From NCBI GenBank assembly GCA_965277415.1, contig CBDICS010000040.1, forward strand, positions 46,738 through 110,737: DNA of 64,000 nt, read 5' to 3'. Every line of letters begins with the position of its first letter. Within the stretch, counting starts at the first letter, position 1. Shown here one piece after another: positions 46,475 to 54,960 of this stretch. A model generated the notes under the pieces. It had not been told where the DNA came from, searched no databases, and was given only the letters and a program-made list of their open reading frames with translations. This DNA comes from JAHDHW01 sp965277415. GTDB taxonomy: Bacteria > Bacteroidota > Bacteroidia > Chitinophagales > Saprospiraceae. A program made the translations under genes and the position numbers.

Positions 46475-46556
46475 AATCTTACTTGATTTATGGATAAGTA
46501 ATAAAATATCTAAGGAACCCTTATAACTTCGGATTCAGTAAGCCGAACTTACGCTG

Positions 46557-47729
46557 CTAGTTGAGTAATTCATAAATCCCAGCAATTCCCTGACCACCAC
46601 CAACACAGGCAGTAACCATTCCATATTTTTGATTTCTTCTACGCATCTCACTAAACAATTGAGTAGATAATTTAGCACCTGTACAACCTAAAGGATGACC
46701 TAAAGCAATCGCACCACCATTTACATTTACAATATCAGGATTTACATCGAGTGTTTTAATGACTGCTAAGGCTTGAGTCGCAAAGGCTTCATTCAATTCT
46801 ATCTGATCAATATCTCCTAGTTTAAGACCTGCTTGAGTTAAAGCTTTTGGAACTGCCGCACAAGGGCCAATACCCATATAGAGTGGATCGACGCCAGCTA
46901 CAGAACAAGAAACCATTCTAGCAATAGGCGTGAGGTTCAATGCTTTTACAAGCCGTTCGCTCATTACCAAAACGAAAGCTGCACCATCAGAAGTCTGAGA
47001 GGAATTACCTGCGGTAACGATTCCTCCATTTTTAAATGCTGGCCGCAATCTTGCTAAAGCTTCCATCGATGTTCCTCTTCTTACGCCCTCATCGGTATCT
47101 ACAGTATGTTCTGCCTCTTGTCGTTTATTATCTTTTACAAAAACCTCTTTTACTGTTACCGGTACAATTTCTTCACTAAACTTTCCACCATCAATCGCCG
47201 CTGCCGCTTTAGCATGAGATTTTACAGCAAATTCATCCGCTTGTTCTCTTGATATTTCATATTTATTAGCAACTGCTTCTGCTGTTGCGCCCATGCTAGA
47301 TAAGTAATTAGGCGTAGAGCTCGCTACAGCATAACTCGGCGCTAATTTATAACCCGTCATAGGAATCATACTCATCGTCTCTGTTCCTCCAGCGATATAA
47401 CATTCTCCCATACCAGCTTTAACCTTTGCAACCGCAATTGAAATGGTCTCTAAACCACTGGCACAATAACGATTTACAGTCATACCCGGAACTTCTATTC
47501 CAAGCGCACGCATTGAAATCTGTCTTCCAATTTGAAAACCTTGTTCGCCTTCTGGATTAGCACAACCGACAATGACATCATTTACTAATTTCGGATCAAG
47601 TTCTGGAACCTCTGCTACTAAGTGTTTAACAATTTCTACAGCGAGGTCATCGGAGCGAAAGTTTTTAAAACCGCCCCGTCCAGCTTTACCTACTGCGCTT
47701 CGATATGCTTTTACTATATATGCGTTCAT
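46557..47729 (-). CDS. fadA: Acetyl-CoA C-acyltransferase (thiolase)
   Basis: 390 residues with acyl-accepting Cys89 in NRYCASGLE, His345 in ALGHPLGCTGA and Cys375 in CVGGGQGIA. It carries out the last step of beta-oxidation, splitting 3-ketoacyl-CoA. It is downstream of the hydroxyacyl-CoA dehydrogenase gene with a 57-base gap that contains a small UUCG hairpin (AAGCCTTCGGCTT). The two form an operon that ends at the terminator near 46.4 kb. Confidence 0.94.
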   Translation of the reverse strand: MNAYIVKAYRSAVGKAGRGGFKNFRSDDLAVEIVKHLVAEVPELDPKLVNDVIVGCANPEGEQGFQIGRQISMRALGIEVPGMTVNRYCASGLETISIAVAKVKAGMGECYIAGGTETMSMIPMTGYKLAPSYAVASSTPNYLSSMGATAEAVANKYEISREQADEFAVKSHAKAAAAIDGGKFSEEIVPVTVKEVFVKDNKRQEAEHTVDTDEGVRRGTSMEALARLRPAFKNGGIVTAGNSSQTSDGAAFVLVMSERLVKALNLTPIARMVSCSVAGVDPLYMGIGPCAAVPKALTQAGLKLGDIDQIELNEAFATQALAVIKTLDVNPDIVNVNGGAIALGHPLGCTGAKLSTQLFSEMRRRNQKYGMVTACVGGGQGIAGIYELLN

Positions 47730-47786
47730 TATCTATTATTTTTGAATGTGTTATTAATTTTGTGATCAAGCCTTCGGCTTTTGTGA

Positions 47787-50237
47787 TCAATTCCTAAGCG
47801 GTTTATTAGTTTGCAACATATGTTGAATTCGCTCCATAGTCTTTTGTTCCCCAGCAAGACTTAAGAAAGCCTCTCTTTCGATGTCTAATAAATATTGCTC
47901 AGAGACTTTTTGACCAGCACTTAAATCACCACCGCACAGTACATAAGCTACTTTTTTGGCAATTTTAATATCATGATCAGAAGCATATTTTCCAAGTCTT
48001 AATTCATTGGCAGCAATATAGCAAGCAGCCAGACCAGATTGACCCAATACATGAACATCATTCCTAATGATAGGTTGTGTATAATTATCTGCTAGTTCTA
48101 ATACTTTCTTTTTTGCTTCACCGATATTTCTTTGTGTATTTACAACTACACTATCTTTTTCAGGTAATAAATAGTCATATTTATAGGCTTCCCATGCTGA
48201 AGTTGCGACACTTGCCATTGCAATGGTCTTGAATTTTTCGATGATGGTAGGAATCATAACATCTCCTTCAAAAAATTTATCTGAAGCCCTAAGTGCAAAC
48301 TCTTTTGTTCCGCCGCCACCAGGAATCAAGCCAACGCCAACTTCTACCAAACCGATATAGGACTCTGCTGCACAGACCGCAGCATCGCAATGCATAATCG
48401 TTTCACAACCACCTCCAAATACATAACCCTGTGTAGCAGCGACAACTGGAATACTGGAATAACGGCAGCGCATCGTAGTTTGCTGGAATAAGTCAACAGC
48501 CATATTCATATCATCAAAATCTCCTTGGAAAGCGAGCATGCCGATCATCATTAGATTAGCACCAACTGTGAAATTTTGAGCATTATTACCAATTACTAAA
48601 CCTTTCCATCCGTCTTCTTCTGCTATGCGAATTGATTCTTGAATACCACGTAGAATACCTTCTCCCATGGCATTCATCTTGCTGGTGAATTCGAGGCAAA
48701 GTACACCATCTCCAATATCATGAAGAACGATTTCACTATTTTTGAAAACAGGTGCTTTTTCTCTTTGATTGTCTAAAATGATAAACTGCTCAGCGCCAGG
48801 AATAGTTAAATAAGATTTACTGTCCTTATCGTAGTATTTTCGAACACCATTTTCAACTTTATAAAAAGAATCATGACCCGCAGCTACCATTTCCTTAATC
48901 CAATCAGCTACTTTTTCTCCATGTTTTTCAGATATATCAATTCCTGCTTGAACACCTACTGTATCCCAGTATTGAAAAGGGCCGATCTCCCAGGCAAAGC
49001 CTGCGCGTACTGCATCATCAATTGCATAAAGGTTGTCAGAAATTTCAGGTATTCTGTTTGAAACATAAGCGAAGAGTCCACCTAAAGATCGCCTGAATAA
49101 TTCTCCTGCCTTATCCTCCGCCTTAAAAATAAACTGAATACGCTTAGATAACTCTTCGATTCCTTTGGCATCTTTTAGACTTGGAATATTCACCCTTTGT
49201 GAAGGCGCATATTCTAATGTTTCAAGGTTGAGTGCTAAAATAACAGGCCGTCCTTTTTCATCTTTTTCTTTGGTCTTTTCGTAAAAGCCTTTTCTAGACT
49301 TATTACCATACCATTTATTCTCAATTAGGAAATCAAGATATTTTGGAATTTCGAAGGCATTCGCTTGTTCATCATTAGGGCAATTTTCTCGAATACCCTG
49401 GATAACTTTTACTGAAGTGTCGTGACCGACTAGATCACCAAGTCTGAACGTGCCAGTTTTCGGTCGACCAATTGCAGGACCGGTTACTTTATCGACTTCT
49501 TCGATGGTCATGCCCAATTCAGAAGTTAGCTGAAATATTTTAGCCATTGCATATACACCGACACGATTGGCAATAAAAGCTGGTGTATCTTTACATAGCA
49601 CAGTTTGTTTACCTAGAAATAAATCTCCATAATGCATTAGAAAATCAGTCACCTCTTTATCCGTTTCTGAGGTTGGGATGATTTCTAATAATCGCATATA
49701 TCGTGGAGGGTTGAAAAAGTGTGTTCCTGCGAAATGCTTTTTGAATTCAGTACTTCTGCCTTCCATCATCATATGAATTGGAATCCCAGAAGTATTAGAT
49801 GTTACTAAAGCACCTTCCTTTCGAAATTTTTCAACTTTTTCAAAGATTTGTTTTTTGATGTCCAACCTTTCAATGACCACTTCAATGATCCAATCGCAAT
49901 CTCCGATTTTATCAAAGTCATCATCAAAATTACCTGTTTTGATTCTATTCGCAAACTTCTTATTATAGAGTGGAGCAAATTTTGACTTGATCGCATTTTT
50001 TAAAGAATCATTGACGATTCTATTTCTAGCCATTGGATTGCTCTTTTCTTCTTCTTTGATATCGAAAGGAACAATATCTAAAAGCAATACTTCGACACCG
50101 ATATTAGCAAAGTGACATGCGATACCTGATCCCATCAGACCAGAACCAAGGACAGCGACTTTTTTTATTTTACGCTTTGAGGTTTTGATGATTTCCCCGG
50201 ATTGATCTGTTTTTTCTGAAACTAAGGGTTGATCCAT
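47787..50237 (-). CDS. fadN: 3-hydroxyacyl-CoA dehydrogenase / enoyl-CoA hydratase (FadN-type)
   Basis: 816 residues. The dehydrogenase is N-terminal (NAD motif VLGSGLMGSG at about 29-38, HFFNPPRYMRLLE) and the hydratase lies C-terminal (about 500-700, GYVFGGGCET and VGLIPGGGGTKE with the two glutamates). This order is that of Bacillus FadN, the reverse of E. coli FadB. It performs the hydration and NAD-dependent oxidation steps of fatty-acid breakdown. It is first in an operon with the thiolase. No acyl-CoA dehydrogenase or ligase is in the window. Confidence 0.94.
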   Translation of the reverse strand: MDQPLVSEKTDQSGEIIKTSKRKIKKVAVLGSGLMGSGIACHFANIGVEVLLLDIVPFDIKEEEKSNPMARNRIVNDSLKNAIKSKFAPLYNKKFANRIKTGNFDDDFDKIGDCDWIIEVVIERLDIKKQIFEKVEKFRKEGALVTSNTSGIPIHMMMEGRSTEFKKHFAGTHFFNPPRYMRLLEIIPTSETDKEVTDFLMHYGDLFLGKQTVLCKDTPAFIANRVGVYAMAKIFQLTSELGMTIEEVDKVTGPAIGRPKTGTFRLGDLVGHDTSVKVIQGIRENCPNDEQANAFEIPKYLDFLIENKWYGNKSRKGFYEKTKEKDEKGRPVILALNLETLEYAPSQRVNIPSLKDAKGIEELSKRIQFIFKAEDKAGELFRRSLGGLFAYVSNRIPEISDNLYAIDDAVRAGFAWEIGPFQYWDTVGVQAGIDISEKHGEKVADWIKEMVAAGHDSFYKVENGVRKYYDKDSKSYLTIPGAEQFIILDNQREKAPVFKNSEIVLHDIGDGVLCLEFTSKMNAMGEGILRGIQESIRIAEEDGWKGLVIGNNAQNFTVGANLMMIGMLAFQGDFDDMNMAVDLFQQTTMRCRYSSIPVVAATQGYVFGGGCETIMHCDAAVCAAESYIGLVEVGVGLIPGGGGTKEFALRASDKFFEGDVMIPTIIEKFKTIAMASVATSAWEAYKYDYLLPEKDSVVVNTQRNIGEAKKKVLELADNYTQPIIRNDVHVLGQSGLAACYIAANELRLGKYASDHDIKIAKKVAYVLCGGDLSAGQKVSEQYLLDIEREAFLSLAGEQKTMERIQHMLQTNKPLRN

Positions 50238-50672
50238 TTTATTTTACTTTTATATATGAAATACTATTTATCTAAAATTGTTCAAAAAATAGCGAAATTT
50301 CGCTATTGGGCAAATGTACAAAATAATTCCGTTCTTTGACAAATCTTGTAGACAAGTCGTAAACGAAGTCAAAAGCGACTAATAGAGGTATTGCTCCTTT
50401 TTAGAATAAAATCTATTGTACTCAATGATTTTGCTAAAAGTTTCAATTGAGATGATGTAGCTATATAAAGAAGTCGTATTTTAAAGGACTTCTTTTATTG
50501 CAAATAAAACATTACAACTCAATGTCTTAAATATTTTGGAAAAAACTTTAATTTTCAGCGGGCAATTGATAATTTGGGGGCTCATAAGTCGTACATAATT
50601 AAAAATTCTAATATAAACGACAATTATTATTGAGTACAAAATCAATTACTAGCTGTAGAAGATAATTAAATC
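50238..50672. other. Divergent intergenic region (fad operon and exb cluster)
   Basis: 435 bases. It holds the fad promoter and, at 50278-50307, a hairpin-like stretch (TTGTTCAAAAAATAGC, then GAAATTTCGC) that resembles an end of the CAACTTC family. I found no full -7 box for the plus-strand cluster. Confidence 0.5.
50311..50342 (-). promoter_or_regulatory. Candidate promoter of the fad operon
   Basis: On the minus strand TTG (50342-50340), a 21-base spacer and TACATTTG (50318-50311) match -33 and -7. It lies 74 bases from the fadN ATG. Confidence 0.6.
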
Positions 50673-50858
50673 ATGATATACAACGTTATTTTTCTCTTTC
50701 AAGCAGAAATACAAGGCGAACCAACTATAAGCCTTTTTGATGTGATCTGGAATGGAGGAGGAAGAGGTACTGTTATTGGTGTAGCTGTCATTATTGTGCT
50801 TTTAATTGTTGGAATAATCTTTCTAAAGAGAAAGTCACGTTTAAATTCAAAAAAATAA
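50673..50858 (+). CDS. 61-residue ExbB-like microprotein
   Basis: A short protein with an N-terminal FLFQAE segment, then SLFDVIWNGGGRGTVIG and one membrane helix (about 34-52) ending in KRKSR. It mirrors the first 60 residues of the ExbB encoded 124 bases downstream, which opens WDNFIFLFQAAD and has SLFDIIYGDGGIGAVLG. It stops before the cytoplasmic domain and helices 2-3 of ExbB. Either a partial duplication or a small regulator/assembly partner of the ExbBD motor. I know of no named family. The conserved helix and motifs argue against chance. Confidence 0.7.
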   Translation: MIYNVIFLFQAEIQGEPTISLFDVIWNGGGRGTVIGVAVIIVLLIVGIIFLKRKSRLNSKK

Positions 50859-50982
50859 TTTTCATTCAAGTTTTAAGAGCATATTGAGGATTGAGTATTC
50901 GGCTTACAAACGCCAGTTTTTTGACTCGAAGCCCAATTCCCCAAGATGCTCTAAGCAAAACAAAAAACTAAATAAATAAATC

Positions 50983-51678
50983 ATGTGGGATAACTTCATT
51001 TTTCTTTTTCAAGCTGCTGATGACCCTTCCGAAAAGAGCCAAAGTCTATTTGACATTATATATGGTGACGGTGGAATTGGAGCAGTATTAGGTTTTACAG
51101 TAATTGGAATCTTGTTTATGCTTGCTGTTATTGCGATATACATCTTTGTAGAAAGATTACTAACGATCCAAAAAGCAGCGAGTATTGATGAAAGTTTTAT
51201 GAATAATATTCGAGCAAATGTTGCAGCGGGGAATATTGCTGGTGCAAAAGCACTATGCCAAACCACTGATTCGCCTGTTGCACGAATGGTAGAAAAAGGG
51301 ATTATGCGAATCGGAAAACCCCTTCGTGATATTGACACGGCTATAGAAAATGTCGGTAACCTTGAGATTTTTAAATTAGAAAAGAACTTATCGAGACTTG
51401 CGAGTATAGCTGGAGCTGCTCCAATGATTGGATTCTTTGGTACTGTAACGGGTATGATCCTGGCATTTTATAAAATGTCGGAAGCTGGTAATGTTGGACC
51501 AAAAGAACTGGCAGGAGGAATTTATGTTGCCCTGATTACAACAGCAATTGGTTTAGCAATTGGTATTTTTGCCTTTATTGGGTATAATTTATTGGTGGCA
51601 AATGTAGAGAAGGTGATTTTTAAAATGGAGCGGACCACTGTTGAGTTTATGGATTTGCTTCAGGAACCTGCAGCTTAG
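50983..51678 (+). CDS. exbB: MotA/TolQ/ExbB proton channel protein
   Basis: 231 residues with three membrane helices (about 33-58, 140-163, 178-203). The cytoplasmic loop carries the IAGAKALCQTTDSPVARMVEKGI region, and the family signature is APMIGFFGTVTGMILAF. It forms the proton-conducting pentamer that drives ExbD and TonB. The N-terminus has the FLFQA extension shared with the microprotein upstream. It heads the run exbB, exbD, exbD, tonB, tonB. Confidence 0.93.
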   Translation: MWDNFIFLFQAADDPSEKSQSLFDIIYGDGGIGAVLGFTVIGILFMLAVIAIYIFVERLLTIQKAASIDESFMNNIRANVAAGNIAGAKALCQTTDSPVARMVEKGIMRIGKPLRDIDTAIENVGNLEIFKLEKNLSRLASIAGAAPMIGFFGTVTGMILAFYKMSEAGNVGPKELAGGIYVALITTAIGLAIGIFAFIGYNLLVANVEKVIFKMERTTVEFMDLLQEPAA

Positions 51679-51720
51679 TGCAAGCAAACCACTTTGTCAT
51701 TAATTTTAAGATGATTCAAT

Positions 51721-52122
51721 ATGGGTTTTAAAAAAAGAAATAAGGTAAACGCAGAATTTAGTATGTCATCATTGACAGACATTATATTTCTGTTATTGAT
51801 CTTTTTCATGTTAACGGCTACTTTTGTTAGAGTAGATGCAGTTGATTTGCCAGAAGCCAATACTCAATCTGTTGCGGCTTTGGAAACAACAGTAACGATT
51901 AAAAAAAATGGAACTTTCATAATGAATGGGAATAATATTCCATTAAGTGCTTTGAAAGGTGCTATTCGTTTGGAAATTCGGAAATCTGAAAACCCTGATA
52001 TAGCGAAAATTGGGATAGCAGCAGAGAAGGGTACTCCTTTTAGTACAGTTATGAAAGTGATGAAAATAGCCAAAGATTTGAGGAAAGATGCTATTATTTT
52101 AACCAAACCAACAGAGAATTAG
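51721..52122 (+). CDS. exbD: ExbD/TolR family protein 1
   Basis: 133 residues: a short cytoplasmic tail, one helix (about 20-38) and the motor Asp in SSLTDIIFLLLIFFML, then a periplasmic domain. It starts 42 bases after exbB. A 29-base stretch near its start (51751-51779) is identical to exbD2, so the two arose by tandem duplication. Confidence 0.92.
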   Translation: MGFKKRNKVNAEFSMSSLTDIIFLLLIFFMLTATFVRVDAVDLPEANTQSVAALETTVTIKKNGTFIMNGNNIPLSALKGAIRLEIRKSENPDIAKIGIAAEKGTPFSTVMKVMKIAKDLRKDAIILTKPTEN

Positions 52123-52160
52123 TGGGATAAAATTGGATATTAGAGGTTTTTATTTTTCCA

Positions 52161-52180
52161 ATTTAGTCCGTGTCCCTTAA
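52161..52180. repeat. 20-bp ATTTAGTCC motif, copy 2
   Basis: ATTTAGTCCGTGTCCCTTAA lies in the 84-base gap between the two exbD genes. See copies at 38158 and 59966. Confidence 0.35.
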
Positions 52181-52206
52181 CATTGATTTTCTAAATGATA
52201 TAAAAC

Positions 52207-52614
52207 ATGGGTTTAAAGAAAAGATCAAAGGTTAGTGCAGAATTTAGTATGTCATCATTGACAGATATCATCTTTTTGCTACTGATCTTTTTTATGCTTA
52301 CTTCTACATTGGTTTCTCCTCATTCCTTGAATATGAAACTGCCAGGTAAAGGAAACCCAAGTACAAGTGATTCTAGTCCACCTGAAATTGAAATAAGCCG
52401 ATCAGGTAATTATAGATTAAATGGAAGAAGTGTAAAAAAACCGGTAAAAGATAATTTGATTGCTCAATTAAGGCAATTAGACCGTGATAATGGCAGTAAG
52501 AAGCTAGATGTAGTGGTCTCTCCTGAAAAAAATGCACCTATAGAACATGTTGTTTTGGTATTGGATATATTTTCTAAATTAGGGATTGAACCGATTGTTG
52601 CGGCAGAGGAATAA
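52207..52614 (+). CDS. exbD: ExbD/TolR family protein 2
   Basis: 135 residues with the same N-terminal motor helix (SSLTDIIFLLLIFFML) as exbD1 but a diverged periplasmic domain. The 29 bases at 52237-52265 equal 51751-51779. Two ExbD proteins could form mixed dimers in the ExbB pore or serve the two TonB proteins separately; this is inference. Two exbD copies after one exbB are common in Bacteroidota. Confidence 0.92.
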   Translation: MGLKKRSKVSAEFSMSSLTDIIFLLLIFFMLTSTLVSPHSLNMKLPGKGNPSTSDSSPPEIEISRSGNYRLNGRSVKKPVKDNLIAQLRQLDRDNGSKKLDVVVSPEKNAPIEHVVLVLDIFSKLGIEPIVAAEE

Positions 52615-52683
52615 TTTTTGTGATACAAATTTAGCACGAATTTTATTCTTCCGAAACAAAATTTGAACAGACTCTTAAACGTT

Positions 52684-52721
52684 AAGAAAGTGTAAAAGGG
52701 TGTTAAGGAAATTATCTTTTA
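52684..52721. repeat. Duplicated leader block, copy 1 (tonB1)
   Basis: A 38-base block opening AAGAAAGTGTAAAAG and closing GAAATTATCTTTTA recurs at 53871-53908 with about five changes. It lies 41 bases before tonB1. The second copy precedes tonB2. Confidence 0.7.
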
Positions 52722-52762
52722 GGCGAATTGACATTCTAAGACAGCAAACAAAATCGTAGATT

Positions 52763-53710
52763 ATGGCTAGTTATTCATTAGAAACCGAGAAAAAATATGA
52801 AATTACAGCAAAGTCAGTAGCAACTGCATTTGGAATAATATTTCTCCTTTTGTTCTTTCTCAACTTGCTGTATTACCAAGATCCAAAACCAGAAGAATCA
52901 GGGATTCTAGTTAGTTTTGGACAACCAAATATTGGTCAAGGAGAAGAAGTCTCCGCACCACCACCCGCAGCAGCAGAGGTAGAAGAGGAAGTGGATGAGG
53001 TTGAGCCAGAGGTTAGTGAACCAGAACCGGCTGAACCAGAAGTCGTAGCACCTGTCGAAGAAAAACCAGAAGAGGTAAGTCCTAAGAAAGATGTAATAGA
53101 GGATGAACGATCTAAAGCTCGCGCACTTAAGAAGAAAAAAGAACAGGAGAAAAAGAGAGAAGAGGAAAAAAAGAAAAGAGCTGAAGAATTAGACGCTAAA
53201 AAGAAGCGTGATGCTGAAAAGAAGGCGAAAGCAGAGGCTGATGCTAAAAAGAAAGCAGCAGCAGCTAAGAAAGCAGCGGAAGCGAAAGCGAAACAAGATG
53301 CTGCGGATAAACTCAAAGGAGAAATTGGAGGCTTATTTGGGCAATCAGGAGGAGGAAAAGGAAATACTGGAACATCAGGAAATCAAGGTGATCCAAATGG
53401 CGATCCAAATGCAAGTAATCTCGATGGTATAAGTACTGGATCAGGAATGGTAGGTGGTGGCCTAAGTAACCGAGGAGGTTCAGGACCTGGTATCACTGAT
53501 AAATCACAAGCAACTGGTCGAGTGGTCGTGAAAGTATGTGTTGATGGAAATGGGAAAGTACTTAGTTCTAAATTTACCCAGAACGGTTCTACAACCAGTA
53601 ATAGTCAACTTAGACGATTGGCTGAAGCCAATGCAAGAAAATGGAATTTTAAAAGAGGTGAATTAGATAAGCAATGTGGTACGATCACTTATGACTTTAA
53701 GGTGAAGTAG
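52763..53710 (+). CDS. TonB-like energy transducer 1
   Basis: 315 residues: cytoplasmic N-terminus (SLETEKKYEITAKS), one helix (about 20-37), and a long acidic Pro/Glu then Lys/Ala/Glu periplasmic stretch (about 68-190) likely to form an extended or coiled-coil spacer. A Gly-rich linker leads to a TonB-type C-terminal domain (about 245-315, GRVVVKVCVDGNGKVLSS, CGTITYDFKVK). It would carry ExbB/ExbD energy to outer membrane receptors such as the SusC protein in this window. A paralogue follows. The spacer produces a large mirror frame on the opposite strand that is not a gene. Confidence 0.85.
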   Translation: MASYSLETEKKYEITAKSVATAFGIIFLLLFFLNLLYYQDPKPEESGILVSFGQPNIGQGEEVSAPPPAAAEVEEEVDEVEPEVSEPEPAEPEVVAPVEEKPEEVSPKKDVIEDERSKARALKKKKEQEKKREEEKKKRAEELDAKKKRDAEKKAKAEADAKKKAAAAKKAAEAKAKQDAADKLKGEIGGLFGQSGGGKGNTGTSGNQGDPNGDPNASNLDGISTGSGMVGGGLSNRGGSGPGITDKSQATGRVVVKVCVDGNGKVLSSKFTQNGSTTSNSQLRRLAEANARKWNFKRGELDKQCGTITYDFKVK

Positions 53711-53740
53711 TTTTTGAAGAACTACCTAAATTTACTTTAA

Positions 53741-53778
53741 AAAACCAAATTCGTTTAATGACGGATTTGGTTTTTTAT
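53741..53778 (+). terminator. Terminator of tonB1
   Basis: ACCAAATTCG and CGGATTTGGT (9 of 10 pairs), then six T. It is nearly identical to the terminator after tonB2 (54840). Confidence 0.85.
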
Positions 53779-53870
53779 TTGGAAGGAATCAAAGATTATA
53801 AGCATTGATGCAACAGCGAATTTGATTTGAAGTATAAACTTAAGGGATAGTTATTAATGCGCTGTTTCTT

Positions 53871-53908
53871 AAGAAAGTGTAAAAGTGCGTGAAAGAAATT
53901 ATCTTTTA
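53871..53908. repeat. Duplicated leader block, copy 2 (tonB2)
   Basis: The second copy of the 38-base block at 52684-52721. It is 143 bases before tonB2 because extra repeat DNA (53930-54033) has been added in between. Confidence 0.7.
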
Positions 53909-53929
53909 CTCGAAGTAATAGTCTAATGC

Positions 53930-54033
53930 TATACTGACGTTGAAGTGGTTTGGGAAAAAAAACATACTTCAAGTACAGTATATACTGACCGAAGTGGTTT
54001 GGAGAATCCGAAACCACTTCGCGTCAGGTATAC
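53930..54033. repeat. Triplicated TATACTGAC..GAAGTGGTTT unit in the tonB2 leader
   Basis: Two direct copies (53930-53953 and 53981-54002) and one inverted copy (54008-54033). Copies 2 and 3 form a perfect 11-base stem (CGAAGTGGTTT/AAACCACTTCG, 53990-54021) with a 10-base loop, ending 29 bases before the tonB2 ATG. It could be an mRNA hairpin or an operator. The tonB1 leader has no counterpart. Confidence 0.65.
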
Positions 54034-54050
54034 AAACAAAATCAAAGATT

Positions 54051-54809
54051 ATGACAAGTCAATCATTAGAAACAAAGAAAAAATTTGAATTCACAGCAAG
54101 ATCAATAACCATTTTATTTGGCCTTCTATTTCTTCTCTTTTTCTTTTTGAACTTCTTATACGCGCAGGATCCAAAAACGGAAGAGTCTGGAATTCTTGTC
54201 AAATTTGATGAAGAAAATAATGATCAGCATAAAGCGGCACCTCCATCAACTTCGGTTGCAACAAACATTGAGGAGAAATTAGATGAAGTGGAAATACCAA
54301 AAGCTGAAAAGACAGAAAAAGTGAAAACCAAAAAGAATGTACTTGAAGATGAGCGATCCAAAGCGCTTGTTATAAAGAATGATAAAGAGGTAGAGAAAAC
54401 AAAAGCGCCTGACTTCAGTGAATTTAAAGACGAAATTGGAGATTTATTTGATTTTCCTACTGAAGAAAAAATAAGACCAAGTTCTACAGAAATTCATCTT
54501 GATACAGATACTGATGACCAGGGTAATTTAAATTCTGGATTAGGCAAAATTGGTGGTGGTTTGAGTAGTCGTAACGGATTTGGTCCAAGTATTTTGGATA
54601 AATCACAAGAAACGGGTAGGGTCGTAGTGAAAATTTGCGTTGATAATAATGGGAAAGTGCTTAGTTCAAAATATACATTGACTGGTTCTACAAGCAGCAA
54701 TAGTCAGCTTAAACAATTGGCTGAGGCAAATGCAAGAAAATGGGAATTTGAAAAAGGTAGTTTAGAAGTGCAATGTGGGACGATCACTTATGATTTTAAG
54801 GTAAAGTAG
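54051..54809 (+). CDS. TonB-like energy transducer 2
   Basis: I start at the ATG at 54051 (252 residues), whose SLETKKKFEFTARS opening aligns with tonB1; the longer frame from 53940 runs through the leader repeats. It has one helix (about 22-38), a shorter spacer than tonB1 and the same C-terminal domain (about 183-252, GRVVVKICVDNNGKVLSS, CGTITYDFKVK). A shorter spacer suggests a different receptor set or periplasm depth. Leader block, coding region and terminator were all duplicated with tonB1. Confidence 0.85.
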   Translation: MTSQSLETKKKFEFTARSITILFGLLFLLFFFLNFLYAQDPKTEESGILVKFDEENNDQHKAAPPSTSVATNIEEKLDEVEIPKAEKTEKVKTKKNVLEDERSKALVIKNDKEVEKTKAPDFSEFKDEIGDLFDFPTEEKIRPSSTEIHLDTDTDDQGNLNSGLGKIGGGLSSRNGFGPSILDKSQETGRVVVKICVDNNGKVLSSKYTLTGSTSSNSQLKQLAEANARKWEFEKGSLEVQCGTITYDFKVK

Positions 54810-54839
54810 TTTTTGAATAATTTCTAATGCTGTTATTAA

Positions 54840-54880
54840 AAAACCAAATTCGTGTGATTACGGATTTGGTTTTTTATTTT
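54840..54880 (+). terminator. Terminator of tonB2
   Basis: ACCAAATTCG (54843-54852) and CGGATTTGGT (54861-54870), then six T. Same stem as at 53741. Confidence 0.85.
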
Positions 54881-54960
54881 AATTAATGATATATTTTACT
54901 CAGATATAATTTTCTTTACAATGTTTGTTTAAAAAACAGTACACTTGTAAAAAAAATATC

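Larger units (their letters stand above)
46107..46556. other. Intergenic region between the GH109-like gene and the thiolase gene
   Basis: About 450 bases without a gene. It holds palindromic repeat copy B (46123-46223) directly in the leader of the GH109-like gene and the thiolase terminator (46414-46474). No full -7 box for the GH109-like gene was found. Confidence 0.5.

Noticed and set aside
41720..46556. Composite transposon reading of the inverted repeat pair
   Set aside because: No transposase or integrase lies between the repeats, so I only report them as repeats and leave mobility open.
52936..53316. 126-codon minus-strand frame full of Ser, Phe and Ala
   Set aside because: It is the mirror of the Lys/Glu/Ala-rich spacer of tonB1. 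Composition is an artefact and there is no family character.
53940..54050. N-terminal extension of tonB2
   Set aside because: It reads through the leader repeats. Alignment with tonB1 starts at the ATG at 54051.
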